Below, one piece after another: positions 45,986 to 57,060 of a DNA stretch of 64,000 bases. The notes under the pieces are model-generated. The model was not told where the DNA came from. It saw only the letters and a list, made by a program, of their open reading frames with translations, and searched no databases. This DNA is from Isoetes taiwanensis (Eukaryota; Streptophyta; Lycopodiopsida; Isoetales; Isoetaceae). The position numbers were made by a program, and so were the translations under genes. Numbering within the stretch: position 1 is the first letter of the stretch; every line of letters begins with the position of its first letter. The stretch is from NCBI GenBank assembly GCA_021234155.1, contig JAJEKV010000025.1:14708815-14772814 (forward strand). The letters are read 5' to 3'.

Positions 45986-46820
45986 ATGCTGAAGAGGGCA
46001 GCTAGATGTAGGAAACAAACCTTGGCTCCTGAAGCTAAATTCCCTTGTGTTGAGGATGCTTTCTCTATGGGGGATAGGGAGGGCACGTCCAAGGGTAGGG
46101 ATACAGTAGAGGGTGAGGATGAGGGCACCGGGCTGTTGGATGTCAGCCTTACTCTGGGTTATGCTGGGACTGATGTTCCCCTTGCCATGTTTCACAAACT
46201 TGTGGATTTTTTGAAGACCCAGACTGTTGCTGGGGCTGTAGCCCTTGAAAGGGGATTAGACCTGGATCACTTGCACTGCACTGCCAGGGGGTGCTGAGGA
46301 GCACGTTGAAGACTCCTCGTGGACGATAAAAATACCTTCCTTCCTTCCTTCCTTCCTTCCTCGTGCCGTGAATGCTGCCATCAAGAGGTTTTTTGGGTGG
46401 GGATCTCAAAGGCCGGCAGGGATCCTTCTGATATGCAAGGCTCTTAAGAATACAAGGATGCATTGTTTTGAGGGGTTGGTGGGATATTGCTTGAAGGACC
46501 TTGGTAAAGTCCACTTCAAAGTTTGCCCACATAACGCTATCGGAGAGGCCGACGAGATGGGGAAGGACCTCTATCTCCGCTTCATGGTGCGGGAGTGACC
46601 TGAAGAGTGTCGTTGTGTTGGATAACAAAACTTGTTGCACGGGGCCCATCACTTTGTTAAATACCATGGTAGAAAGCGGATATGTCTCCGCTTCCCTAAA
46701 ACAATAATCGTATGCCTGGGATCTTTGAGGACCGGAAAGTTCATTCTCTCTAGTCAATGGATCTTGCCTACTAACTGTACTTTTATTTGGGAGTCGGGTG
46801 AAGGCAAAGATGGAGAATGA
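45986..46820 (+). pseudogene. HUH (Y1) endonuclease, Replitron-like, broken
   Basis: From ATG 45986 a frame reads a charged N-terminus, then VSLTLGYAGTDVPLAMF, then AVALERGLDLDHLHC. H-L-H-C at 46268-46279 is a His-hydrophobic-His motif, followed (after a 5-base tandem duplication ACTGC at 46275-46284) by CQGVLRSTLKT. After a LINE tail the frame resumes with AIKRFFGWGSQRPAG and CFEGLVGYCLKD (Y at 46485, the YxxK motif), then HFKV. A later frame reads HFVKYHGRKRI and SGKF-like, SSQWILPT. HUH plus YxxK is the signature of rolling-circle nucleases that nick one strand and hold its 5' end on Tyr. No Helitron helicase or second Tyr is seen, so a Replitron-type Y1 protein fits better. Frameshifts near 46280, 46322-46365, 46590 and 46700 inactivate it. 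Confidence 0.6.
46322..46365 (+). mobile_element. Tail-only LINE-A insertion with 8-bp target duplication
   Basis: GACGATAAAAATACC plus (TTCC)n, about 36 bases, is flanked by TCCTCGTG at 46314-46321 and 46358-46365. Removing 44 bases restores the HUH reading frame across the site. It is a LINE insertion cut down to little more than its microsatellite tail. Confidence 0.85.
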
Positions 46821-49250
46821 CTCTTAATCCCTCGCAAGCCATGCCTAGTGACGTACGATGTGTGATATTCAATGTCCCTGTAGGTATGCAACCCGTGGAG
46901 CGAATGGGTAAGGCACGGAAGAGATACTATGTTGATGTCCCCAGTCCTAGAGATGGGGATGAGGGTTTCGTGGACATTCTTTGAGGGAGGAATTCAAGCA
47001 CGATGGAAGGGACGTCCGAGCAACCCGATTACATCTCCTTGGATTGTGCTGATTACACAATGGCTATTAATTGATGGCATGTTCCATTGTTTGAGTTTTT
47101 TTAACATGTTTGCTATGTTTGTATGTCTTTTGTTGCTGCAGCCTTGGAGTACTGACCTCACATGCATGAGGGGTATGCATGTGCCATTGTCTGACAATGG
47201 GCAACAACAAGTGGCTGAATTCCCTGCACCTCCTGATAGGCCTCCCGAACACGCATTGCCTCGACACGCTATCCCCAAGCCCCTTCTATAGAAAATCCCG
47301 ATCTCCAATGGCCTACCACATCCTAGTATAGCATCTACGGATGCGGGAACATGCCATGTGGCATCCGAGCTACTCACTAGCGTTGTAAACATAAACACCC
47401 TTGCTAACGGTTGGGTCGTCTTTTCCATGAGCTAGAAGAGACGATTGGGACTATGGAGTGGGATGAGGTTCTTGGTGTCTACAAGGGAAAGGCAAGCTCT
47501 TAGGAGTCATATGAACTTGGCGGGGGCGTTGTTGCTGCGGGAACTCAGGCATATTGACAGGTTGATTCTTAGGCTCTTGCAATTCCCTTCTCATGTGTTG
47601 TGCCTCTAACAAGTTCATAGGCATAGGACAGGCTTGCGAGGAGGCATGCACAGACAACCAACTGATGTGAACTGCTGTGTCATTGAACTTTGAACAATTT
47701 CATGCTGCTGTTTTTTTCCTGTAGTTGCATTGCATAGTCTGCATGGAGCATGAATTGTGCATGTTGAAATTTAAAAAGGTGTCACTGAATTGTTATTGCA
47801 TATGCATTTGTATATTTGAGCATTTGCACGGGACTAGCCCCCTGCCATAATGGGGAGCCCTTTGGGGAGCTCCATTATGGTGGAAAGCAGGCATCGAGGT
47901 GCCGGTTTTGTCGGTGAGGGGTTCAACTCCCCGGTGCTTCCCGTTATGCTCTTTGTTTGTCATTCTTTGTGGAAAGTATGGCCAGACCACGCAAGGAAGC
48001 TCACTTATCGGGTGCAATGGAGCTGCTGTACCTTGTGGAGATTGTGAGGTGGGCTGGCGTGCAGGTGCATGTATGTAACAGATTGACCTTATTTTCAGAT
48101 TGACCTCAACCTTTGGGTGACGTGGAAATGGGGATTTGACCCCATCTTAATTTGTGATGGACGGTTGTGGTGATTGGCTTTTGGATATGCTTGGGTATAT
48201 GCCTTTTTTGAATGGATAGGATTGAGCAAAACATTCATATATCAAAGCAAATTGGGACTCAAGCAATGGATGCAAGAAAAGGCGGGGTCGTGTTGCACTA
48301 TATTTGAGGCAAGAACTTCCTTTGTTGTAGGCTTAGAACCATGTTCTTCAAAGGTATTCTTTATACTTTTTGCATTTTTTCCTTTTATATCAATAAGAGG
48401 CATTCCCTTACTCTTCACTTTTGGTAGCAATAGGCAATACCATGCATTATCTTTTATGGTATTTTAGGCGATATCCTCAATTCTTTAGTTTTCCACTGCC
48501 CAAAATTTGAATAACTCAAAATATGATAGAAAGCCTTTCATTCCCACATCAATTCTTCCAATCTTGATTTGCACATAAGTTGTTTGCAATCTTGCCTAAA
48601 ATTCACGTGCACTTTGGATTTAAGCTTGAGTTCACATATGTGAGTATGTGGCTTCATTTACAAGCATGTTTTATAATAGCATATCTAATTTTGTTTTTGT
48701 ATTCATAAAAATAAAATAAAAAAAGCAACAAAGTGACATTACAATATATTAATTTTGTCTAGAAAGCTTTCTAATCAGTGCCATTAAGAAAGACAATGAT
48801 GGTTTGACTGAAAGGGCAGTGACTCACATGATACTTGGTTGTTATAGCACTAGATTTTTTTTTTTTGAATTGCCAGGCCAAGTAGTTAGTTGCACCTCAT
48901 TGGATGCAAGATCAGATTCATATTAGTTGTCCTCCTCTCTATTGATGCCTCTGTATTTTGTTCCTTTCCTTTGGAGTTGTCCTTATATCAGTTCCATATT
49001 GTGTACTTGTGCCCTTTTTTTGTATGGGCCCTTTCTAACATCACACTATTCATGCGACTTACAAAATGATGCCAACCAAAATCCTTGTGATATTTGACTT
49101 TTGATCATCATGTGCCTCCAATCTTAACTAAATTTCCAACAGTAAGAATAGATGTCCCAAGCTACCTTTTAATTGAAGTTCCAACATTAGATGCCAAGAT
49201 GTGCAAGAGTAGATATGCCAAGATATGGAAGATATGCCAAGATTGGCACA
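46821..49250. other. Likely remains of the HUH element, then spacer
   Basis: Frames at 46.9-47.4 kb are open but unrecognised; they may be the downstream part of the HUH element, whose base composition (more GC) continues to about 48.0 kb. A hairpin lies at 47845-47880. After 48.1 kb the DNA is AT-rich with nothing recognisable. Confidence 0.35.
47845..47880. repeat. Short hairpin downstream of the HUH gene
   Basis: CCATAATGG (47845-47853) and CCATTATGG (47872-47880) are inverted copies, and GGAGC / GCTCC next to them extend the stem. It is about 1 kb after the HUH frame. Single-strand transposons often end in a hairpin, but no element end is proved here. Confidence 0.5.
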
Positions 49251-49460
49251 CTCTCAGGTTGCCAAATATTATTCTAGCAAAGACTAGTACAAGGGCACCT
49301 CAGAGCTTAAAACGTAAGAGGCCATGCTTCAAATATGGTATTCCTGCTAAGCTCATCAGAATAATGAGGCCCTCTGCAATTGCCTGCTGAAAAGAAAGGG
49401 CAACAAGCGATATTCTTCTCTACATTTTTGCCACTCAAGAGGCTTGACATTCTTCTATAT
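49251..49460 (+). pseudogene. Duplicate of the kinase 3' end
   Basis: From TTGCCAAATATTATTCTAG at about 49259 the DNA repeats the kinase C-terminus (RAPQSLKRKRPCFKYGIP, then AKLIRIMRPSAIAC-stop at 49390) and about 70 bases of its 3' flank. The rest of the kinase is absent. Differences are few single bases and small indels, so the copy is fairly recent. Confidence 0.85.
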
Positions 49461-49518
49461 CTAAACTATATAATTCTTATAGGCAAGATGCTTCTAGAAT
49501 ATTTCTTAGATTCCCTTG

Positions 49519-49836
49519 CTAGTTTGTTGCCACGTCCTTGATTTTGTCCGGGGGGGAAAATAGAAAAACAGATATCCATAAAATTTTCAATGGCGGCACA
49601 TATGGCAAGGCTATGTGGTCCGCCAGTGGATCTCTGTTACTCTGCGACAAGCAGTGGCAAGCAGGGCATTTGGAAGCAGCAATCTCAACTCCGAATAGAT
49701 TGGAGTTTCTGCAGATAGATGCAAGAGAGTGAAGGGTTTTGTTAAGTTTGATACCAGGACAGATTTCCATCAAGAAACAAGAGCGTCGTTCCAAGGGGCC
49801 CAGGGGATTCACCTCTATTATACGTATATATGCCAT
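49519..49836 (-). other. Unrecognised open frame with a C-x2-C-H motif
   Basis: A 105-codon minus-strand frame contains ASKCPACHCLSQ. The place near LINE debris suggests the C-terminal finger of a retroelement, but no other motif supports this. Confidence 0.2.
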
Positions 49837-50299
49837 GTGCGTTCCTTAGGTTGCCAAAAAACCCATTGTATACGACAGTTCCATATGAAAAACCCTTTGT
49901 ATACGACTACATTATTTGTAAAAGAATGCAACCCGTATCATATAATTACTTGCCCAAAACACATTTACTTGACAACCCCTTCCATACATATACGATATCT
50001 CTATTATTTTTTATATATATACTATATATTATCATAGTCATATCATATTATCACAGAATCCCCAAATGAGAAGCTCACCAAAATGAGCGGATCCTTACGG
50101 TGTGAATACAAATTGAACAACAGCCATCACACTCCCTTTGGTATCCATTACGACATTCAAACTATAAAAACCTTATATTTTTCTTACATATACGGTTACA
50201 GAGAGAGGCAATAAAAAACCCATTTGGTGCACTCACATGTTTCATACCCCATAATCTAGGTGAACCCAGGAACATCGGGATGATGTGGTTGCCTCTAGG

Positions 50300-53200
50300 A
50301 TACAGGTTGGAACATTCCCTTGTTCAAACAAGAGGCACCACGAAAGCTCACGAGAAGCTACAATCCAACAGGGGAAAGGACTCCATGCCAATGCACACGA
50401 GGCCTTGCAAAATTGTGTATACGAAAGCTAGAGCGTAAAACAATTCCAGCGAGGAGTCGAGCTCTCGGCCGTGAAGGTGGAGGCAATCTCAGGCACCTCA
50501 GCTGCCACCCATGCTCAAGCTCCCATGCGCGGTCGGTCTGGGGGGCACCACGACGCCCTACTTCCCCATGCCCTCCATGCCAACAGACCCTCCCCGTTCA
50601 TGGACACCGGACAACGCCTTCAACTCACAAACAGCAGTCGGTACATGGTGTCCCAGCAAACGTTGATCCACGTGAGCTTAGTGAACGCAGACGGAGAGGT
50701 CATAATTTGGTGATCCGTGGCCTGCCGGAAGAAGAGGGAGAGAATCTCATTCACCGCCTCCAGATGCAGATCATGAATCGTATGACATTGCCTAGGCCTA
50801 TACATTATTGCTCGATCCAGCCCGTCATGGTGCTTCGGTGACGTTACGCCTACAACCGTATTGTCATATTCACAATGAGCGGATATGCAAGATATAACGC
50901 TGGCCAAACAAATTGAAGGGAACATCCTTGTATGTGGACCGAGACCTCACCTCTGCAACAAGAGTCCTCGCAGGCGGAGCTCACCAAGGTTCGAGGCATC
51001 CGTCAAGGAGTTCGAGGCATTCCTGGGCCCGGGCTCCATTCCATCCATCCATCCTTCCTCCCACTGCCACTACTCCTGAGTCATATACCACCCAGCTCCT
51101 CGCTTCTGCGCCCCAGCCCCTCGCTCACTCTTGTCCATGGCTTCGATGCGCTGCAGCTACACTCTTTTACAACTCAATACCGCGTACCTCTGCTACTAAC
51201 AAATAGGAATATGCCTTGGTGGTCTCCTAGAATTGTCGGTTTCCATGGCGAAGGGGATAGTCTCAACTTCTGTTGCTGCAGATACGGATCTCATCTTCCT
51301 CATGGAGACATGGGGAGCACGCAGGACACAGGCCACCTGATCTTCTAGGCTATCAACATTTCACCGATCTTCAGCCATACGCAGAGCCACGCATACAACC
51401 TTTACTTGTGGAGTGCGGGGTGCGAATTGTAGTGGCAACCCTCTTCTTGGTCGCTTGCTACTCCACATGCGCAAGCAACTTTTACCATGCCCACTGATGT
51501 GTAGCTCCATATGTCGATCTATATGATGACATACGTTAAACATAGACAGTTGGGTAGTGTGGTACTTCTTGGGGACTTCAATGCACCTGGGACGAGAGTA
51601 GAGCAGCCATGAGACTTGATCCTTTGGCTCAGATAAATTCTACCCGGCGCCCGCGCAGAGGCGGCAACCCATAACATCGGATGATAGTCGTCACGCTTAA
51701 GGCTTTGTAGCTTGTTTCTACTATGTGGTGTCTTTGACTTGGTAATTTGTAATGGCTTTGGCACAATGGCCTTCCTCCTCGTAAGTGCACCCCGGACAAG
51801 AGAATCGTGGTGGAGGATCTAGTGTGGTGGACTATCTATTAGTCGCTAAGCGGGATGTACATTTGATCAACCACTTTCGGTAGGCACGCATACGAGAGAT
51901 GAGGAGAGACCCACTCCATCACCTTCCACTCTACTTGGAGTTGGCTTGGCGTGCCGCTAGAACCCCTTTCTATGGCAGCTCCTCGTGACTCGCTATGATT
52001 GGATTATGAGCGCATGTGCTGGATTATCGCCGATATGCTTATAGATGACCTTTCGTGAATTTTGCGGGCCCCCATGCTAGAGCAAAGAAACCGAATCAGT
52101 CATTGAGCTCCTTGTACCGCCACAAAAGATGTTTTGGGATAACATGCCCGAAGTGTCCACGGGGACTCGCAACATTCCCCCAGTCCCGGGGTTTGATGTC
52201 GAAAGTGTAAGGAATACAAATGCGGCCCGCCGCATCACGCGGATCCCGCAATGCGCCACATGCCACCACACACGTCGTCGCTTTCTTGAAGGCAAAGAAA
52301 TCTCCCGCACATTGCACGCCATCAAAGGGAAAATGTTTTACATGTTGGAAAAGCCATCCTAGAACCCTTTTGGCGCAAGGTTCTTCGTAGCCAGCCCGGC
52401 CCGGGAACATCACTCATGAGCAAGGGGGAACAATACTTGCAAAGAACTCTATGATCCTCAAGGGACACGCCGCACTCATACCCCCCACAACATGGTCCGA
52501 CATTAGAAATCACAGAGGGCCGATGTTACCCGTGATCCGCAAAGATTTGGCCAATGGGAAAGCAACGGACCGATGGTATGCGCGCAGAGTTGCTCAAGGA
52601 ACGGGAGCTCTGGTACCCGGTCCCAACCACTATGTTCAACAAAGTGCTGCAGAAGGATTCCCCGCCAGCGGGACCACACAAAGTGCAGTTGTCCCCATTT
52701 ACAAGGTGAGATCCACATAGTCCACCAATTATCGAACAATCATGGTCGGCCGGTGTTTGCCAAACGCTACTGGCATTATTGAGCAACAACTTGACTGTGG
52801 GCGAAGCACCCGGTGTGTCGAAGCTCTCACGCAAGCGGGGTTCGCACTTCCAGGATTCAACCATTGATCATATCTTCAACATTTCGAGGGACTTTGTTAA
52901 GGATAGCGTAAAACCGGCTGGGACCTCGTATTGTTGCTTTGTTGACTTTGGCGGGCTTTTGACAATCGTACTCGGAAAAGTTATGGAAAAAGATTGTAAA
53001 TCCGGTTCCCTGTGGATATGCAAAATGCGGTATACTGGTTGTAATGAGTTGTTCGTGCCGATGCGGATGAGGGACAACCATTCACTAGCGATTGGGGTCC
53101 GCCAGGATGTCCCTCTTTCCCAACATTGTTTGGTCCGCATACTGACCGCCTTGGAACCCCGCCCATGGACAATGGGGGTGGCGGACCAACTTTTTGCATC

Positions 53201-54560
53201 AGTCCTCAGTAACTCATCTATGCGCATCGATGTTGACCTCTTAGCTCACACTTCGCATTTATATGCGCCCTCACCTAGATGCTCGGATACATTCTCGCCG
53301 GGCCACGGACATGAACATCAATCCGCCAAGACTAAGGTGGTCCTAATCTCATCATCAGCCATCCAAGGCCCCTTCATTCACTTATCGAGGGCAACAAGTG
53401 GAGGTGACACCCACCTACAAGTATCCGGGGTGGAGTTTCCTTCTACACTAAGGCCGACACTTCCAAGATTGCGTGTAGCAGCCGAAAGCACTTTATGCAA
53501 ATGCGCAACAATAACCACGCAGAGCGTACTATATGATTGGGGACACTGGGCACATCCGCTCGGTATTGGTAGAGCCCGCTCTTTGTACCTGGGGTTGAAG
53601 TCTAAGGGCCCAGTGGTGTCCCTTGCTACTTGGAGCCACTTAGAACAAAAGTGCAGAGGCTCTTAGCACCTGCACTTGGAGGAAATCCACGGTCCCATAT
53701 CAAATTTTATTGCAGGAGACAGGTTTCCTCGCCACTTCAAATGGCCCTTGATAGACACATCGCCTATTTCCAAGGTGGTAAATATGGATGATGATCATCT
53801 ACCGCGACTTGGCTTATGCAAAGGGCAATGGGACCACAACGACTCAAGAATTGTTGAAGGATAAAGAGTGCGCGGCTAACTCGATGGAATGTCCGGGAGC
53901 ACATGTGCATCCGGGTAAACAGAGGCGCATCGGCGGCAACAGATGTTACTTTGATGCTTGTTTTCTCCGGCAAGCTTTGGGATTCCGAATACTCGAGCAA
54001 GTCAAAAACATCACACATAACAAGCAGCACATAAATCCTACATTAGAATCGAGACCCATAGCGCTACCTACATTCACATGCCGCCCACGAGCGGGCATAT
54101 CAGCCCCATTACGACAGTGCCCACCATCTCCTGATTGAGACAGTCGGTCGGATTGAGAGCCACGCACAGATAGGGTTTGTCGCTACGCGACGAGCCGTTG
54201 AGGTTGAGTGTCACATCTCTTCCGTAGCCGCCCAAGATATGATCGATCTCTGACACGCCGTGCTCCGCTTGATTGACCTCTTCGAAGGAGCCGCCACACA
54301 TGATACCGGCACGACTTCTGGCGCTAATTCTGATCATACATTCGTGAAGTAATCGGACTTTGAGGGCTCGTGACATGCCCCGGCCAACCATTTATCGTTG
54401 TCGCCAGCCTCCGTATTGTCGCCATCGGTTTTCCTCAAAACCCTTCTGGCGGGGTTTTTAATCCAAGGCAAGAATGTGATCGGCCAAGCTTTTTGTATTG
54501 GGTCCCATAGACCCATTGGTCTCCGTGGATGATAAAAACAATTCTATTCTATTCTCTTTC
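50300..54560 (+). mobile_element. LINE-A, near full length but badly decayed
   Basis: An L1-like element. ORF1 includes RRRRGHNLVIRGLPEEEGE (about 50685-50742), the start of an L1 ORF1-type RNA-binding domain. The endonuclease is seen near 51190-51300 and at LLGDFNA (about 51567-51587). RT pieces include VPIYK, then NYRTIMVGRCLPNATG (about 52725), VDFGG, DVDLLAHT at 53230 (YADD region degraded) and a thumb region to 53660. The 3' end at about 54490-54560 reads GGGTCCCATAGACC, then GGTCTCCGTGGATGATAAA, and then a TTCTA-type tail. It is more GC-rich than its surroundings, with many frameshifts. Its ends match those of the 1.2-3.2 kb and 57-58.5 kb copies. Confidence 0.8.
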
Positions 54561-55215
54561 AGTCCATATTGCTTTGTAAGCAAAGATCTACCGGGTTTGT
54601 GTCTTCATCCATCTAAGAAAGTATTTATGGGTTTATATTTGATCCATCGCACAATTTTTTCTTCAAGTGGTCGTAAGAACTTACAAATTTTCTAGCTAAA
54701 TATGTGTGTGTCTCTGAATGGAAATGGAGCTTTGCGATTCTATGCTACGTCTTTGCTAGGGTAAGTTTTGTTTAGTGCCCTTTTGCCTAACGAAACTTGA
54801 TGATCTTTCTTTTAATTTTTACAGATTTTTCTATGCGTATATATATTCAAGCACAATAACAGCGTGATGCTTAAGCTTAAGGTTTGTGACTTTATTTCAA
54901 GAAATTTTATTTAGAATGTCATAAAGACATAGATTATGAAATGGCATTTGACATTTTAGTTAGGCCTTGCAGAAAGGATCAAACTTGCCATGTATTGATA
55001 TGCATTTTGTAACATTGTTTATGCAGATGCTTTTTGTTTTTTCATCTTTAAAATGAAACAAAGAAACCATGAACCTTGCCTATTAGTTCTCAAAATTGCA
55101 TCTCAAACTTGCAAATATAGTGCAACCAATGTAACAACTGGTTTTGGAATGCATGTAAATGTATATTGAAACATAAGCAAACACTGCATTTGTCTTTGTT
55201 GATGAAAACCTATTA
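54561..55215. other. No gene recognised
   Basis: AT-rich spacer without repeats that I could match elsewhere. Confidence 0.35.
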
Positions 55216-55307
55216 TATTTATCAAATTCAAATATACATGTAGTAAAAGAACAAGTGCAAAAAACCCATTGTATTTATCAAATTCAAATATACATGTAGT
55301 AAAAGAA
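55216..55307. repeat. Two-copy tandem repeat, 56-bp period
   Basis: TATTTATCAAATTCAAATAT and the next 16 bases (ending GTAAAAGAA) start at 55216 and again at 55272. The spacers between differ slightly. Confidence 0.85.
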
Positions 55308-55310
55308 TAT

Positions 55311-55452
55311 AGCATAGAATATTGTGGCTTTAGAGTATCTTCTATTGCCAAGCACTGCCATGTTCCCTGGGTTGCCAAATATTATTCTAGTACTAGTACA
55401 AATTTTGGCATACCCCTGGATTTCTAAATATTATTCTAGTACTAGTACAAGC
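55311..55452 (+). pseudogene. Scrambled fragments of the kinase 3' end and flank
   Basis: TAGCATAGAATATTGTGGCT at about 55311 matches kinase 3' flank at about 44655. GGTTGCCAAATATTATTCTAG at about 55371 (shared core of 20 bases) and TTTCTAAATATTATTCTAG at about 55422 both match the kinase coding end near 44095-44130, each followed by TACTAGTACAA. The second is preceded by TTTTGGCATACCCCTGG, matching the kinase at about 44082. So two overlapping kinase-tail pieces lie in tandem. Confidence 0.75.
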
Positions 55453-55539
55453 CGCATACTTGGCATAGAACGACCGTTCTATTGAAATTATAGTACGAAC
55501 GTGTTCTATACTGCCAATTGTACAATTTGTCAGCATGCT

Positions 55540-55725
55540 TATTACTACCAAGGTTTTTCCTTCAAGTAGTAATATATTTGTTGTTGTCTTTATTTGGGAC
55601 ACACATTGCACGATAAGACTTGCACTCAACCACTTCGCCCATCCACTGGTAGCTGGAGGGATTTGAACACCTATGGTGGTCGAAAGCCAAACCAAAGGTC
55701 TAACTGCCAGGGTACTACTAGGATG
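55540..55725 (-). mobile_element. tRNA-derived SINE, minus strand
   Basis: Read on the minus strand from 55725 it starts GTAGTACCCTGGCAGTTAG, which fits a degenerate RNA polymerase III A box (TGGCAGTTAGACC). GTGTTCAAATCCC follows about 35 bases later and fits a B box. GTAG at the head can pair with CTAC after the B box, as in a tRNA acceptor stem. The body ends in a part shared with 58618-58700 (AAATAAAGACAACAACAAAT). No functional tRNA is claimed. Confidence 0.5.
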
Positions 55726-55744
55726 GGCTTTAAAATAATTATAT

Positions 55745-55895
55745 AGCAAAGAAGCATCTCACCAATCTTGCCAAGTATTTATTGTGGCGATTCTTATTGC
55801 AATTGACAATAAAAGTTGTTCAATACATAAAAAATAATCCAAAAATTTTATGTCAGAGCAATCCATAATGTGTTATGTGTCATCATGGAACTCTA
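55745..55895. repeat. Dispersed repeat, copy 2
   Basis: It matches 38858-38995, including TTTATTGTGGCGATTCTTATT and GTGTCATCATGGAACTCTAT, and shows the site without the inverted copy and LINE-B that lie beside the first copy. Confidence 0.8.
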
Positions 55896-57060
55896 TCTCA
55901 ATAGCCCTGCTAAGCGGAAGAGGCGTGCTATGGCGGGGTATTGCCACCATGGTGCTTTCTGTCTATCATCAGCTCTCCATAAAGGAAATGTACGATTCTG
56001 CCATGCGTTCATATTTGTGTTGGCGATTGAAGACCCGAGAACAGTCTAGTAGCTTCCATTACACGCACCATTGAAATATCTATATTTTAATGTCTAATTA
56101 TAGAACATTCTAGAATCTACCCTATTATGATTATATGTTAGAGATATGAGCTTTTAGACAATGTTAGAACGAGCAATAGCATTGAGATTGTAGCTTAGGA
56201 CATGTATGTTCATGTTCAGCTACATTAAGGATTAGAATAGCATCCTTTATAGATACTACATATCCTTCGGGTTTAAGCAACAATAATGAATGGAATGGTT
56301 GGGTCAAAAGTTCAATGTCGAGAGAGTTGGACACTTAAAACTTATGAAACATTGGTGGCAATGTTGTGCTAGCTCACGACAAGGTACACATTTTTCATCT
56401 ATCTAACCCTCTGTGACAAACACTTGTTAAAAAAAGCAATAGTTGGACCATCCTTTTTCACATAATTGCTTACGAAATGCAACTACTAATGCCGCAATTC
56501 CTCGTATTTAATTGATGAAATTAAATATACACAATAAGTACAACAACATATATAAATACATGCCCGCTTGCCGGCCATGCCTGAAATCAATGCAAGCATA
56601 AAACCCACCAACAACTACTTCTATAGCATGCTATTCATAAATTTGTAAGTACAAAATTCTTGATATGTTTAAGATTAGGACCTACAGTAAAGCTCCTCGT
56701 GAAGTATGGCTACTTGGCCTTGTAGTTGGGTCTAGTGGCCAAAGCACCCCTTCCAAGTGCCGAAATTCTTCTCAAAGTATGGCTATGGCCCCCGCGGAGA
56801 TCTACTAACCGGGTTTGGAACCCCGATGAGACCAAGGTAGCATCTGCAAATAAACAGCATTGAAACATTTGATTTCTCCATCATATATATGAAACCTGGG
56901 GAAGGGGAGGGTTTGTATAACATAGAGTCAATCGCCATCCACTATCAAACAACTTTTCAAATGCCCTCGGCCTTGCCTAGATTATGATTGGCAGAGGATT
57001 ATGCCCACAAGCTAATATAAAAGCTATTCAAATTTTTGCAACTTCTCACATTAGAATAAC
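55896..57060. other. No gene recognised
   Basis: AT-rich spacer; no matched repeat or convincing frame. Confidence 0.35.

Noticed and set aside
45986-46820. Helitron Rep
   Set aside because: No helicase domain and no two-Tyr motif were seen; the single YxxK motif points to a Y1 protein.
55620-55725. A functional tRNA gene
   Set aside because: The D and anticodon arms do not fold well and the A box is degenerate; a SINE head fits better.
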